Of a DNA stretch of 36,284 bases, positions 24,714 to 33,490 are shown one piece after another. This stretch comes from Candidatus Magasanikiibacteriota bacterium (GTDB lineage: Bacteria > Patescibacteriota > Patescibacteriia > Magasanikbacterales > UBA922): positions 1 through 36,284 of the forward strand of contig JABJHO010000054.1 in the NCBI GenBank assembly GCA_018661775.1, written 5' to 3'. A program made the translations under genes and the position numbers. How positions within the stretch are numbered: the stretch's first letter is position 1; every line of letters starts with the position of its first letter. Below the pieces are notes generated by a model, which had not been told where the DNA came from, did not search any database, and was given only the letters and a program-made list of their open reading frames with translations.

Positions 24714-26762
24714 GTGAAATTTTCTGCTGTTTTTAGTTTTTTTTCGCGCATGTTCTCGCGTGTACGAAGAAAAAAAACACAACCATTGGTGGGATATACA
24801 CACCACCTTAAGTTGCTCCAAAAAGTGGAAGGAAAAAAAATTCCACGATTAGCACAGTTGCAACATGTAAAGAAAACCCTTTCTCCGGTTGAGAAGAGTA
24901 TTCTTCAGTTTTGTGCACTGGTTTTTTGTATTGGTGTTGTGTGGTTTGGGCTACTCGCACGACAACAGTATAGAACCGCAGTGCCAGATTATGGAGGAAA
25001 ATATGCAGAGGCTATTGTTGGGTCACCAGAATTTGTTAATCCTATATTTGCATCACTCAACGAGGTAGATGTTGACATTGCCAGACTCGTGTTTTCTGGG
25101 TTAATGCGACATAACAAAGAACAGGTGTTGGTACCAGATTTGGCAGCAGACTATTCCATTAGTGAAGATAAAAAAATATACACATTAAAACTTCGTGAGG
25201 ATGTGTATTGGCATGATGGAGAGCCGTTTAGTGCGCGAGATGTAGTGTTTACCTTCAATGCGATAAAAAACAAAGATACAAACAGTCCATTGTATATTAG
25301 TTTTCAAGGTGTTTCTGTTGATCTGGTTGATGAGTATACCGTTGTGTTTACATTACAAAAACCATTCCAACCATTTTTGTCAGCGCTTACTGTGGGTATT
25401 TTACCCGAACATGTGTGGTCAGATATTCCTGTAGAGCAGTATCATTTGACACAGCTGAATTTACAACCTATTGGCACGGGTCCGTTTGTGTTTGAAGAGC
25501 TCGCAAAAGATGAAACAGGTTTTGTGTTTAGGTACCAGTTACAAAGGAATGAGACACACTACGATTCACGAGCATTTCTTGAGACATTGGTATTTCATTT
25601 TTTTGGGGAATACGAAACAGACTTGGGGGCAATCCATGCATTAAGACAAAAAAAGGTGGATGGTCTACATTTTGTTCCGTCACATCTGAAGGATCAAGTG
25701 AAGAGAAAGCATATTACTATTCACACGTTGCAGCTTCCGCAGTACACAGCACTCTTTTTTAATGAAAAGAATAATAGCTTTTTGGCCAAAAAAAATGTAC
25801 GGAAAGCTTTGGGGTATGCAATCGACAAAGAACGCATCTTACGAGAAACATTAGGTGGTGAGGGTCGTGTTCTATATGGACCAACGTTACCTGGGTTTCC
25901 TGGGTTTGACGAGAATATAGAAAAAACACCATACAATGTGGAAGAGGCTAACACCATGCTTGATGCGCACTCAAAAAAGATAGAAGCATCGGAATATCGA
26001 GAAGAGCGTAGGGCATATTATGAAAAACAATATGACACAGGAGAAGATGAAGAAGACAAAAGCACAGAAGATGCAGAAGTGGTTGATAATGAAGGAGAGG
26101 TGTCAGTCACAAGCACAGAACCTGTGGTTGATAATGTGGTTAAGAAAAAAGAACAAGAAGAGGGGATTGCGCGTTTAGTTGATCAAGAGGTTTCAGAAAC
26201 ACAATTATTTTATAGAAAAAATACTAGTGGCGAACTTCTGACTATTCGATTGGTTACGGCGCATACAGAAGAATATAGGAAGGCAGCAGAGCGGATTGCT
26301 GGGTTTTGGCAAGAGCTTGGGGTTGAGACAGACATAGAATATGTAGACCCAAAGAGTATGTCGCAAGAGGCGCTGAAGGATAGAGATTTTGATGTTTTAC
26401 TCTATGGTATTATTCTAGGAAATGACCCTGATCAGTTTCCTTTTTGGCACTCTTCTCAAGTGAACCACCCTGGGTTAAACCTAGCACAGTATGTGAATAG
26501 GTCGACAGACACGACACTTGAGTCTATAAGAGAGGAGTCTGATCCAGAAAAAATACAAAAATTATATGAGACATTTCAAAATACTATCATAGAGGATATA
26601 CCTGCGATTTTTCTCTATACACCAATTTACAGATATGCAACAGGTGAGGATGTTTATGGTATCTCTTTGGAGAGAATTTTTCATCCAGCCGATAGGTTTT
26701 CTGGAATTACAGAATGGTATAAAAAAACAAAAGGGGAATGGGTGTTTCGTAAAAAGAATTAA
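24714..26762 (+). CDS. Membrane-anchored oligopeptide-binding protein (SBP family 5)
   Basis: 682 residues from a GTG. The N-terminal 60 residues are basic and cytoplasmic, followed by one helix (about 62-82) in place of a cleavable signal. The family 5 region begins YAEAIVGSPEFVNPIFASLNEVD and has DLAADYSISEDKKIYTLKLREDVYWHDGEPFSARDVVFTF (about 145-185), the signature of OppA/DppA. A charged insertion (about 415-495, Glu/Asp-rich) interrupts the C-terminal lobe. The closing part (FDVLLYGIILGNDPDQFPFW) is typical. It should bind peptides or similar ligands outside the membrane, but no permease or ATPase genes are adjacent. Confidence 0.88.
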   Translation: MKFSAVFSFFSRMFSRVRRKKTQPLVGYTHHLKLLQKVEGKKIPRLAQLQHVKKTLSPVEKSILQFCALVFCIGVVWFGLLARQQYRTAVPDYGGKYAEAIVGSPEFVNPIFASLNEVDVDIARLVFSGLMRHNKEQVLVPDLAADYSISEDKKIYTLKLREDVYWHDGEPFSARDVVFTFNAIKNKDTNSPLYISFQGVSVDLVDEYTVVFTLQKPFQPFLSALTVGILPEHVWSDIPVEQYHLTQLNLQPIGTGPFVFEELAKDETGFVFRYQLQRNETHYDSRAFLETLVFHFFGEYETDLGAIHALRQKKVDGLHFVPSHLKDQVKRKHITIHTLQLPQYTALFFNEKNNSFLAKKNVRKALGYAIDKERILRETLGGEGRVLYGPTLPGFPGFDENIEKTPYNVEEANTMLDAHSKKIEASEYREERRAYYEKQYDTGEDEEDKSTEDAEVVDNEGEVSVTSTEPVVDNVVKKKEQEEGIARLVDQEVSETQLFYRKNTSGELLTIRLVTAHTEEYRKAAERIAGFWQELGVETDIEYVDPKSMSQEALKDRDFDVLLYGIILGNDPDQFPFWHSSQVNHPGLNLAQYVNRSTDTTLESIREESDPEKIQKLYETFQNTIIEDIPAIFLYTPIYRYATGEDVYGISLERIFHPADRFSGITEWYKKTKGEWVFRKKN

Positions 26763-26904
26763 TTAATTATTTATTTATATTACACAAACAATCATGTAGC
26801 ACGTATCTTCTTTGTAATATGTAGTAGCGACATACAGTTGTCCGGACTATATTACATTGTGTTATATGGCGTTATTTTACAGTTTGTGTATGAGTTATGT
26901 ATAT

Positions 26905-28788
26905 ATGAAAGAAGAAATAAAACAACATGGTCGGCCACTTGTACGGCACGACAGGACATCTGGACAATCTTCCAAAGAAGGTGCACGGGTGACTAAAAAT
27001 AGCGGAGCAAATAGCACGCACAAGAAAAGAAGTTACGGAGGAGGAAAGAACCCTCGACGCTCAGGTACACCAAAGCCTGCGCACTCTTTTCAAAAACGTG
27101 TCACAAAGCTCCCAGACCTTCCACCAAAAACATTACGTGTGGTGGCTATTGGGGGTTGCGAAGAAGTGGGAAGAAACTGCTTTGTGTTTGAATATGAAAA
27201 GGATGTGGTAATTTTGGATATGGGATTACAGTTTCCAGAAGAAGATATGCCAGGAATTGATTATATTATTCCAAACTTATCATATTTAAGAGGGCGTGAG
27301 AAAGATGTAAAAGGAGTAGTGTTTACTCATGGGCACTTGGACCATATTGGTGCGGCACCGTTTTTATTGAATCAGCTCAACTACCCAACAATTATATCTC
27401 GGGACCTTACCCTTGCGTTAATAAAACACAAGCAAGAAGATTTTCAAAAAGGGAGTAGTAGTAAATTAAAAATTATTCGTGTGAATAATTTAAACCAAAG
27501 AGTAAAGTTAGGAAAAATCACCCTTTCATTTTTTCAGGTTGAACACTCAATTATGGATTCTATGGGCGTTTGTGTACATACACCAGCCGGTACAGCAATT
27601 CACCCAGGTGACTGGACTATGGAAAGAGACAGAGACGGTATTACGCAGATTCGCTATGACAAGCTTGCTTCTGTGCCGGGTCCAAAAATGCTATTACTCG
27701 AAAGTTTGGGTGCACTGAGTGATAAACGCCATGGCACATATGAAGAAATGTATGATAATATTTACTCTATTTTACGTAGTGCTCCAGGTAGGATTATTGT
27801 AGGTACGTTTGCTTCTCAGGTTGAGCGAGTAAAGTGGATTATTTATGCGGCTGCAAAGCTTGGAAAAAAAGTTGCCCTTGACGGGTACAGTATGAAACTC
27901 AATGTTGAGATTGCAAGAAAATTAGGGTATGTTAAACCACCAAAAGGTGTATTGATTGATATTAAGAAAATAAAAGACTACCCAGATAATCAGGTCGTGG
28001 TGTTATGTACCGGTGCGCAAGGTGAGAAAAATGCTGTATTGATGCGTATCGTAAATAAGACACATCGACATGTTGAACTAAGAAGAGATGATACCATTAT
28101 TTTCTCTTCATCGATTATTCCGGGTAACGAAAGAACGATTCAGCGCCTCAAAGATAATATTTATCGTCAATGTGATAATGTGATTCATGGTGATATTATG
28201 GATGTGCATATTAGCGGACATTCAACAAAACGTGATATTTTAGAATTTATTTCACAAACCAAGCCAGATTATTTTGTTCCAGTTTTTGGTAATCACTTCT
28301 TTCTTAAAGAGGCACGAAACCTTGCAGTAAGAAATGGGTTTCCTGAAAAGAACACTATAGTTCCAGACAATGGTACCATAATTGACATGACCCAAAATGG
28401 GGTCAAGGTGCACAAAGAAAAAGCAAATACTGACTATGTCTTTGTTGATGGGTTGGGTATTTCTGACATGCAACACGTGGTGTTACGAGACAGACAGGTG
28501 CTCTCAGAAGATGGTATGGTGGTAGTTATTGCAACGGTTGATACAAAAACAGGGAAACTGGTACAAAATCCAGATATTATCTCACGAGGCTTTGTCTTTC
28601 TTAAAGACAACAAAAAATTGATTGAAGATGTACGGAGAAAGGTGAAAGATTTAATTATAGAATCAGACCCAAGGAGTTGGGCCGACACCAATCAAATACG
28701 AAATGATATTCGTGATAAAATAGGTAAATTCCTGTTTTCTAAAACAGAAAAACGACCAATGGTATTGCCTGTTGTGATAGAGGTATAA
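26905..28788 (+). CDS. rnj: Ribonuclease J (metallo-beta-lactamase/beta-CASP)
   Basis: 627 residues from the ATG at 26905; the frame is open to 26857, but the extra residues are hydrophobic and lack family likeness. A basic, disordered extension (about 1-70) is followed by the catalytic HGHLDH (142-147), the motif 3 His in VEHSIMDSMG, motif 4 Asp in HPGDWT, motif A as LESLG, and motif B SGHS. Motif C, usually PVHGE, reads PVFGNH (His to Phe at about 461, with a His three residues later). RNase J degrades and processes RNA by endo- and 5'-exonucleolytic cleavage. The C-terminal domain has the family RGFVFLK. Confidence 0.9.
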   Translation: MKEEIKQHGRPLVRHDRTSGQSSKEGARVTKNSGANSTHKKRSYGGGKNPRRSGTPKPAHSFQKRVTKLPDLPPKTLRVVAIGGCEEVGRNCFVFEYEKDVVILDMGLQFPEEDMPGIDYIIPNLSYLRGREKDVKGVVFTHGHLDHIGAAPFLLNQLNYPTIISRDLTLALIKHKQEDFQKGSSSKLKIIRVNNLNQRVKLGKITLSFFQVEHSIMDSMGVCVHTPAGTAIHPGDWTMERDRDGITQIRYDKLASVPGPKMLLLESLGALSDKRHGTYEEMYDNIYSILRSAPGRIIVGTFASQVERVKWIIYAAAKLGKKVALDGYSMKLNVEIARKLGYVKPPKGVLIDIKKIKDYPDNQVVVLCTGAQGEKNAVLMRIVNKTHRHVELRRDDTIIFSSSIIPGNERTIQRLKDNIYRQCDNVIHGDIMDVHISGHSTKRDILEFISQTKPDYFVPVFGNHFFLKEARNLAVRNGFPEKNTIVPDNGTIIDMTQNGVKVHKEKANTDYVFVDGLGISDMQHVVLRDRQVLSEDGMVVVIATVDTKTGKLVQNPDIISRGFVFLKDNKKLIEDVRRKVKDLIIESDPRSWADTNQIRNDIRDKIGKFLFSKTEKRPMVLPVVIEV

Positions 28789-28827
28789 AAAAATTTCTGT
28801 AGAAAAATAAGTTATGAATAAGTGTGT

Positions 28828-28856
28828 TTGTGTGTATTATGTATTTTTGGTATACT
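28828..28856 (+). promoter_or_regulatory. Promoter of the 28886 gene
   Basis: TTGTGT (28828-28833), 17-bp spacer ending in TGG, TATACT (28851-28856). Confidence 0.65.
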
Positions 28857-28885
28857 TATAATATATATTTATTTAACAAAAATTT

Positions 28886-29287
28886 ATGACAGCAGTTAAG
28901 ACTAGAACAAAAACAAACACAAGAACATTGCTTCTTGTGGCGGTTGGCTTACTTGCTGTGGGTGCTGCAGCTTTTGCAATGGTTAGCAGAGCAAGACAAG
29001 CGGGGTATCAGAATTTCTATGTACAGTGTCATGATGGTGCGTGGAGGGAGTCAAATAGTTTTGTATCAAGAGATATGCCAAACCCTTCACTACCGGAGGG
29101 GATTTACTATTATCCTTCAGAAGGTTGTCAGACTGCCGCACACTGGAAAAGAACTGCGGCTAGATATTGCCAAGGCCGAGGAGGTGAGATAAAGACCGGT
29201 ATTAACACCTTTAAGATAAGAAGAAAGTGCACGCTCTCTAACCCAGGCAGAGGGTATGGGTATGGTTATGGATATAGAAGAAGATAA
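28886..29287 (+). CDS. Small anchored protein with Gly-Tyr tail, unknown
   Basis: 133 residues. Basic N-terminus, one helix (about 14-32), then an extracytoplasmic part with four cysteines (YVQCHDG, SEGCQ, ARYCQG, RRKCTL) that could form two disulfides. The C-terminus is a repeat of Gly-Tyr ending RRR. No family is recognised. Own promoter, with a terminator hairpin 55 bp past the stop that lies inside the next gene. Confidence 0.7.
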   Translation: MTAVKTRTKTNTRTLLLVAVGLLAVGAAAFAMVSRARQAGYQNFYVQCHDGAWRESNSFVSRDMPNPSLPEGIYYYPSEGCQTAAHWKRTAARYCQGRGGEIKTGINTFKIRRKCTLSNPGRGYGYGYGYRRR

Positions 29288-29292
29288 CATAC

Positions 29293-30687
29293 ATGCACAT
29301 GGTTTGTAGAGTTAAAAAACACCTTACTATTTGTAGTACAAAAAGATCCTTCTGGATCTTTTTTGGCATACTCCTTCTATATGGTCTGTCACGCATTTTT
29401 GGTGTATATTTTTTTGGCGATGCTATTTTTGGATATGACACAGGTATTTACAGAAGAGTGTTACAAGAACCAATTGAGTTTGTGTTCTTTTTTCAGACAG
29501 TGCTGAGACCATTTTTTTTAGTAGGCCTATCGCTAGATACAATACTTTTTGGCCTTTATTTTTTGGTGGGTCTGTGGGTGTTGGTGTTTTTCTATCTTTG
29601 TGTAAAAAGATACAGCAACACAAACACAGCGCTTATAGCGAGCCTCCTTTTTGCATTTTCAACAGTCCAGTTTGATTTCTTTTGGTGGTTTTACTATCGT
29701 AATTTAGTCGCTCTATTTTTTTTGTTAGTTATATTTTATTTTTATAAAAAAAATGCACCAGTATGTTTTTTTTCGTTAATACTCCTCATTAGCTTCCATC
29801 CATTGACAGGGCTTTTTGCTGTAGCAATATTTTGTGCGTATGCTGTCTATAAGAAGGAATATTATATAATAGTTTGGGCAGCTATGGGGTCTTTTATTGC
29901 ATTTGCAGTAAATTATAAGGAATTTATTACATATATAGACATGCTTTTTGATTTTAGTCCCACAATGCATGGGGTACCTCAGATAAGAAAAGGCGAGCTT
30001 ACAGGACAGTTTATGTCTGTATCTGTGTATTTGAGAGAAGCAATATTTTATCTACCTTTTGGGTGTGTTGGTGTGTATAAATATGCAAAAAAAAATGTAT
30101 TATGGGCAATAGTATTTTTTTTCAGCGCTTTTCTTATAATTATTCAGTTTTTGCTGTACAAACGTTTTTTTATCTTCCTTGATTTGGCCGTTATTTTTTT
30201 TGCTGCGCTATACCTCAATTCTATTATCGTGTTTATTAAGGATAGAACAATAAAATATATGAGCATCTTTATTTACACTAGTTTTTTAGTGCTCAATATA
30301 TTATTTTTCTCTTCAACAATAGCGCCAGAAGTGAGCCTTGAAGAGGTTGTACATATGGTACAACTTCAGGATCAGATTCCTGAAGATCAGGCAATATTGA
30401 CAGTATACAATACATACGCACCTTGGGTGTATGGGTACGCTGGGAGACATGTGATTATAGCGCCTGGTATGTTTGAGGTAAAAAAATGGACCATGAGTGA
30501 GTGGGAGGTTTTTTGGACCACAAGGGACCATGGCGTAAGGAATAACTTGTTGTCTCAGTATGGTTTGGACAAAATATATTTATTTAGTGGGTATAAGAAC
30601 ATTGGATACATTGAACAATTATTCTTGGATAATCCTAAAATAATAAGAGTGTCCAAGTTTGTTTGGTTGTATACAAAAAACCCATAG
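29293..30687 (+). CDS. Polytopic membrane protein, GT-C glycosyltransferase-like
   Basis: 464 residues with about ten hydrophobic helices and an extracytoplasmic C-terminal domain (about 350-464). The first loop has FGYDTGIYRR, with the aspartate position and aromatic flank found in the first loop of GT-C lipid-sugar transferases (PMT and related families). No further motif was verified, so this is a fold-level guess. Starts 5 bp after the preceding gene. The segment coding for the start of helix 1 also forms a terminator hairpin (29342-29367), so transcription entering from upstream may be reduced. Confidence 0.7.
   Translation: MHMVCRVKKHLTICSTKRSFWIFFGILLLYGLSRIFGVYFFGDAIFGYDTGIYRRVLQEPIEFVFFFQTVLRPFFLVGLSLDTILFGLYFLVGLWVLVFFYLCVKRYSNTNTALIASLLFAFSTVQFDFFWWFYYRNLVALFFLLVIFYFYKKNAPVCFFSLILLISFHPLTGLFAVAIFCAYAVYKKEYYIIVWAAMGSFIAFAVNYKEFITYIDMLFDFSPTMHGVPQIRKGELTGQFMSVSVYLREAIFYLPFGCVGVYKYAKKNVLWAIVFFFSAFLIIIQFLLYKRFFIFLDLAVIFFAALYLNSIIVFIKDRTIKYMSIFIYTSFLVLNILFFSSTIAPEVSLEEVVHMVQLQDQIPEDQAILTVYNTYAPWVYGYAGRHVIIAPGMFEVKKWTMSEWEVFWTTRDHGVRNNLLSQYGLDKIYLFSGYKNIGYIEQLFLDNPKIIRVSKFVWLYTKNP
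29342..29367 (+). terminator. Terminator hairpin inside a coding start
   Basis: Stem AAAAAGATCC (29342-29351), loop TTCT, stem GGATCTTTTT (29356-29365), T-run. It sits in codons 17-25 of the membrane-protein gene and 55 bp after the preceding stop. Confidence 0.65.
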
Positions 30688-30691
30688 ACTC

Positions 30692-30720
30692 TTGATTTAT
30701 TTCCTTTTATCGTATATACT
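30692..30720 (+). promoter_or_regulatory. Promoter of tRNA-Leu
   Basis: TTGATT (30692-30697), 17-bp spacer, TATACT (30715-30720). Start near 30727, 10 bases before the mature 5' end. Confidence 0.8.
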
Positions 30721-30736
30721 ATTTCCACAAAGATAC

Positions 30737-30818
30737 GCCGACGTGGTGAAATTGGTATACACGCTTGCCTTAGGAGCAAGTGCCTTCGGGCGTGAGAGTT
30801 CGAGTCTCTCCGTCGGCA
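30737..30818 (+). tRNA. tRNA-Leu (anticodon UAG)
   Basis: Acceptor stem GCCGACG (30737-30743) pairs with CGTCGGC (30811-30817), with discriminator A at 30818. Anticodon loop CTTAGGA (anticodon TAG, reads CUN), long variable arm TGCCTTCGGGCG typical of leucine tRNA, and T arm GAGAG/TTCGAGT/CTCTC. The 3' CCA is not encoded. Own promoter and terminator. Confidence 0.96.
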
Positions 30819-30820
30819 CA

Positions 30821-30852
30821 AAAAATACAGTCAATATTGACTGTATTTTTTT
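30821..30852 (+). terminator. Terminator after tRNA-Leu
   Basis: Palindromic stem ATACAGTCA/TGACTGTAT with A and T runs, three bases past the tRNA. Confidence 0.9.
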
Positions 30853-30903
30853 GATTCGTATTGAGTTACAAAACGGCTGGTTTTATAATACTCTCAAAAC
30901 CTA

Positions 30904-30932
30904 TTGACAAAAAGGTGGTGGTGTGGTAAAAA
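30904..30932 (+). promoter_or_regulatory. Promoter of the helicase gene
   Basis: TTGACA (30904-30909), 17-bp spacer ending in TGG, weak TAAAAA (30927-30932). Start near 30939. Confidence 0.5.
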
Positions 30933-30977
30933 ATATACAGTGCTCCTTATATCAATAACAACACAGAAAGGAATTTT

Positions 30978-33104
30978 GTGATGGAAGTATACATTCTACG
31001 AGAGTATCAACAGCAGGCTGTTACATATTTTAGTAACAAGCCAAAAGGTATTATCTACATGGCAAGTGGCCTTGGAAAAACACTTGTTGCCGCAGACATT
31101 ATTCACAACACGCTTATCATGAAAGATACTGCACGGATATTGTTTCTGTGTGACAGTCGAGATATTATTACCCAAGCACATGATGTGTGCCAGCAAAGTA
31201 TTAACGACAAAAGTGTCACAATGAGTGTGTTTTGTTCGACAGACACGAACACACATTCTAGCCAAGTGGTATTTGCCACATTTGCAGGATTGCGACGCCA
31301 TACACATCTCTACAGCAACGATACGTTTGACCTAATCATTGTAGACGAAGCACATCATGCATGTGCGCCAACCTACAAAAAAACCATAACGTATTTTTCT
31401 CCCACACAACTCCTGGCACTCACCGCAACACCAAACCGTATGGACAAACAGGATATACGAGACATCTTTGGTGAGATTGTGTATACATACACGCTTGCTC
31501 AAGCACTTGCCGACCAGACATGGCTTGCAGATCTGAGCTATTTTCTTCTCACAGACAACTTCAGTGAGAAAAAACTTGCCGCACTTCAAGAAATGGTCTG
31601 CAATGGTGAACGTGTTACACAAACCATGCTTGATGCCTGTTTCCAGCAAGAACGTTTAGAGAGCGTTGCCAAAAAACTCCGCACAGAACATGCTGGAAAA
31701 AAGACTATTGTCTTTGCTCAAAATATTTCTCATGCAAAACAAGTTGAAGAGGTAATGCCAGAAGCACGTGCCTACCACTCAGAGTTGTCACAAAAGCGTC
31801 AACAAGACATTCTCACAGCATTTCGCAATAATACTCTTTCTATCATTGTCACTATAGACAAGTTTAATGAAGGTGTTGACATTCCAGATGCAGACGTCCT
31901 AGTTTTTCTTCGCTCAACCGCATCTGAAACTGTATGGTTACAACAACTCGGAAGAGGGTTGCGAAAAACCACAGACAAAACCCATGTAACCATTCTTGAC
32001 TATGTTGGCAGCTACACCCGTCTTAAGCAGGTTGATGCACTAGACAGAAAAGTCCGAGAAGCACAAGAAAAGAACACACCATCTTCTTCCACTTTTACTG
32101 TTCCCGGACTCGGTCTTCATTTCACCAAAGTCTTACAAGATATTGTGCAGATTCTTGCTCGCATACATAAAGACTTTTATCCAACCATTGAAGAAGCTAT
32201 GGAAGCAGTGCAACGTCTTGATCCTGTGCCAACATTAATAAGAGAATACCACAAAACCTACACACAGGACGCACGTCTTCCGAGTAATCCAGATCAGCAC
32301 TACAGCAAAGAAGTTTGGGATCGTATTGGTGGGTGGAAAGGGTTTCTTGGTCAACCTATCCCAGAAGAAAAATATGCAACCACTGAAGAAGCAATGGTAG
32401 CCGTACAACGCCTGGATCCTGTGCCAACAATAATCAAAGAATACCAAAAAACCTACCATCAGGATGCACGTCTTCCGAGTAATCCGGATAACTACTACGG
32501 TAAAGAAGATTGGGATCGTATTGGTAAATGGATTGGGTTTCTTGGTACTGGAAAATACCCAACCATTGAAGAGGCGATGGAAGCGGTACAACGCCTGGAC
32601 CCTGTACCAACATCACACAAAGAATACCAAAAAACTTACATACAAGATGCACGTCTTCCGTCTAGTCCGAATGAGTACTACAGGAAAGAAGCTTGGGATC
32701 GTATTGGTAAATTCATTGGGTTTCTTGGTACTGGAAAATACCCAACCATTGAAGAAGCAATGGCAGCCGTACAACGTCTTGATCCTGTGCCAACATTAAT
32801 AAGAGAATACCACAAAACCTACACACAGGACGCACGTCTTCTGAGTGCTCCGGATAAGTACTACAGCAAAGAAGTTTGGGGTCGTATTGGTAAGTGGAAA
32901 GGGTTTCTTGGTACTGGAAAATACAAAACCATTGAAGAAGCAATGGCAGCGGTACAACGTCTGGATCCTGTGCCAAAAAAACAAAGAGAATACAAAAAAA
33001 CCTACCCTCAGGACGCACGTCTTCCGAGTAATCCGAATGAGTACTACAGGAAAGAAGCTTGGGATCGTATTGGTAAATTCATTGGGTTTCTTGGTAAGAG
33101 GTAA
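30978..33104 (+). CDS. DEAH-box superfamily 2 helicase fused to five 61-residue repeats
   Basis: 708 residues from GTG 30978 (ATG 30981 is equally possible; AAAGGA sits 5 or 8 bases upstream). Helicase core about 1-345: Walker A ASGLGKT (29-35), DEAHH (123-127), LTATPNR (148-154), FNEGVDIPDADV, and motif VI QQLGRGLRK (322-330). It is of the type III/type I restriction and SSL2-like group. From 401 to the end come five repeats of about 61 residues, each of the form TIEEAMEAVQRLDPVPT...DARLPSNP...Y...W.RIG.W.GFLG. They resemble phage-integrase-associated repeat units. There is no nuclease domain and no methyltransferase or specificity gene nearby. Substrate and purpose unknown. Confidence 0.9.
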   Translation: MMEVYILREYQQQAVTYFSNKPKGIIYMASGLGKTLVAADIIHNTLIMKDTARILFLCDSRDIITQAHDVCQQSINDKSVTMSVFCSTDTNTHSSQVVFATFAGLRRHTHLYSNDTFDLIIVDEAHHACAPTYKKTITYFSPTQLLALTATPNRMDKQDIRDIFGEIVYTYTLAQALADQTWLADLSYFLLTDNFSEKKLAALQEMVCNGERVTQTMLDACFQQERLESVAKKLRTEHAGKKTIVFAQNISHAKQVEEVMPEARAYHSELSQKRQQDILTAFRNNTLSIIVTIDKFNEGVDIPDADVLVFLRSTASETVWLQQLGRGLRKTTDKTHVTILDYVGSYTRLKQVDALDRKVREAQEKNTPSSSTFTVPGLGLHFTKVLQDIVQILARIHKDFYPTIEEAMEAVQRLDPVPTLIREYHKTYTQDARLPSNPDQHYSKEVWDRIGGWKGFLGQPIPEEKYATTEEAMVAVQRLDPVPTIIKEYQKTYHQDARLPSNPDNYYGKEDWDRIGKWIGFLGTGKYPTIEEAMEAVQRLDPVPTSHKEYQKTYIQDARLPSSPNEYYRKEAWDRIGKFIGFLGTGKYPTIEEAMAAVQRLDPVPTLIREYHKTYTQDARLLSAPDKYYSKEVWGRIGKWKGFLGTGKYKTIEEAMAAVQRLDPVPKKQREYKKTYPQDARLPSNPNEYYRKEAWDRIGKFIGFLGKR
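32178..33101 (+). repeat. Five in-frame tandem repeats, period 183 bp
   Basis: Repeat units start at about 32178, 32373, 32556, 32739 and 32922. The last four are exactly 183 bp apart; the first interval is 195 bp because of a four-residue linker. Copies are highly alike at DNA level, which indicates recent duplication or gene conversion. Confidence 0.95.
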
Positions 33105-33135
33105 GTAGCTTTTTCTGTTTGTTCCTTTTTTCGTC

Positions 33136-33159
33136 ACCAGCCATAATATGGCTGGTTTT
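33136..33159 (+). terminator. Terminator after the helicase gene
   Basis: Stem ACCAGCCAT (33136-33144), loop AAT, stem ATGGCTGGT (33148-33156), short T-run. Confidence 0.8.
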
Positions 33160-33201
33160 GTAATACAAAAAATTAGTTAGTTTTTTTTGTAACAAAAAAA
33201 A

Positions 33202-33210
33202 TGCTATACT
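33202..33210 (+). promoter_or_regulatory. Extended -10 promoter of the Smr gene
   Basis: TGC-TATACT (33205-33210), with only a T-run at -35. Start near 33217, which rules out the upstream ATG at 33201. Confidence 0.5.
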
Positions 33211-33233
33211 TTTCTGATAATAACCACACATTT

Positions 33234-33488
33234 ATGGAAGAATATTTTGATGGCGTTGCTGGCATACCAGAAATAGATTTGCATGGTATGTATCCCGATG
33301 AAGCAGAACAATTATTACACAGCGAACTATATCGTTTTGGCGAAAATAATCAAAAAGTTGTTCGTGTTATTTATGGTGCAGGAACCGGTGTGCTTGCCAA
33401 AACTATTACAGAATCTCTTGCGCAAAATCCAATGGTATCAAAAAGTTTTGTAGAAAGCCATGGTGGCGCCAGTATTGTTTTTTTGTAA
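33234..33488 (+). CDS. Smr-domain protein
   Basis: 84 residues from the ATG at 33234; an in-frame ATG at 33201 lies on the -10 box. DLHG (15-18) and GAGTGVL (48-54, the form of HGxGxG) are Smr hallmarks, with GGASIVFL at the end as in other Smr domains. The domain binds or nicks nucleic acid and occurs in MutS2 and in free-standing proteins; here it stands alone without MutS2. It converges on rlmH with 2 bp between the stops. Confidence 0.88.
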   Translation: MEEYFDGVAGIPEIDLHGMYPDEAEQLLHSELYRFGENNQKVVRVIYGAGTGVLAKTITESLAQNPMVSKSFVESHGGASIVFL

Positions 33489-33490
33489 AC

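Noticed and set aside
30555-30821. Minus-strand reading frame with an arginine/histidine-rich start
   Set aside because: It is the reverse complement of tRNA-Leu and the end of the membrane-protein gene; a known type of false gene over tRNAs.
32178-33101. Tandem repeats as a CRISPR array
   Set aside because: Units are 183 bp, in frame, with no spacer-repeat alternation; they encode protein repeats.
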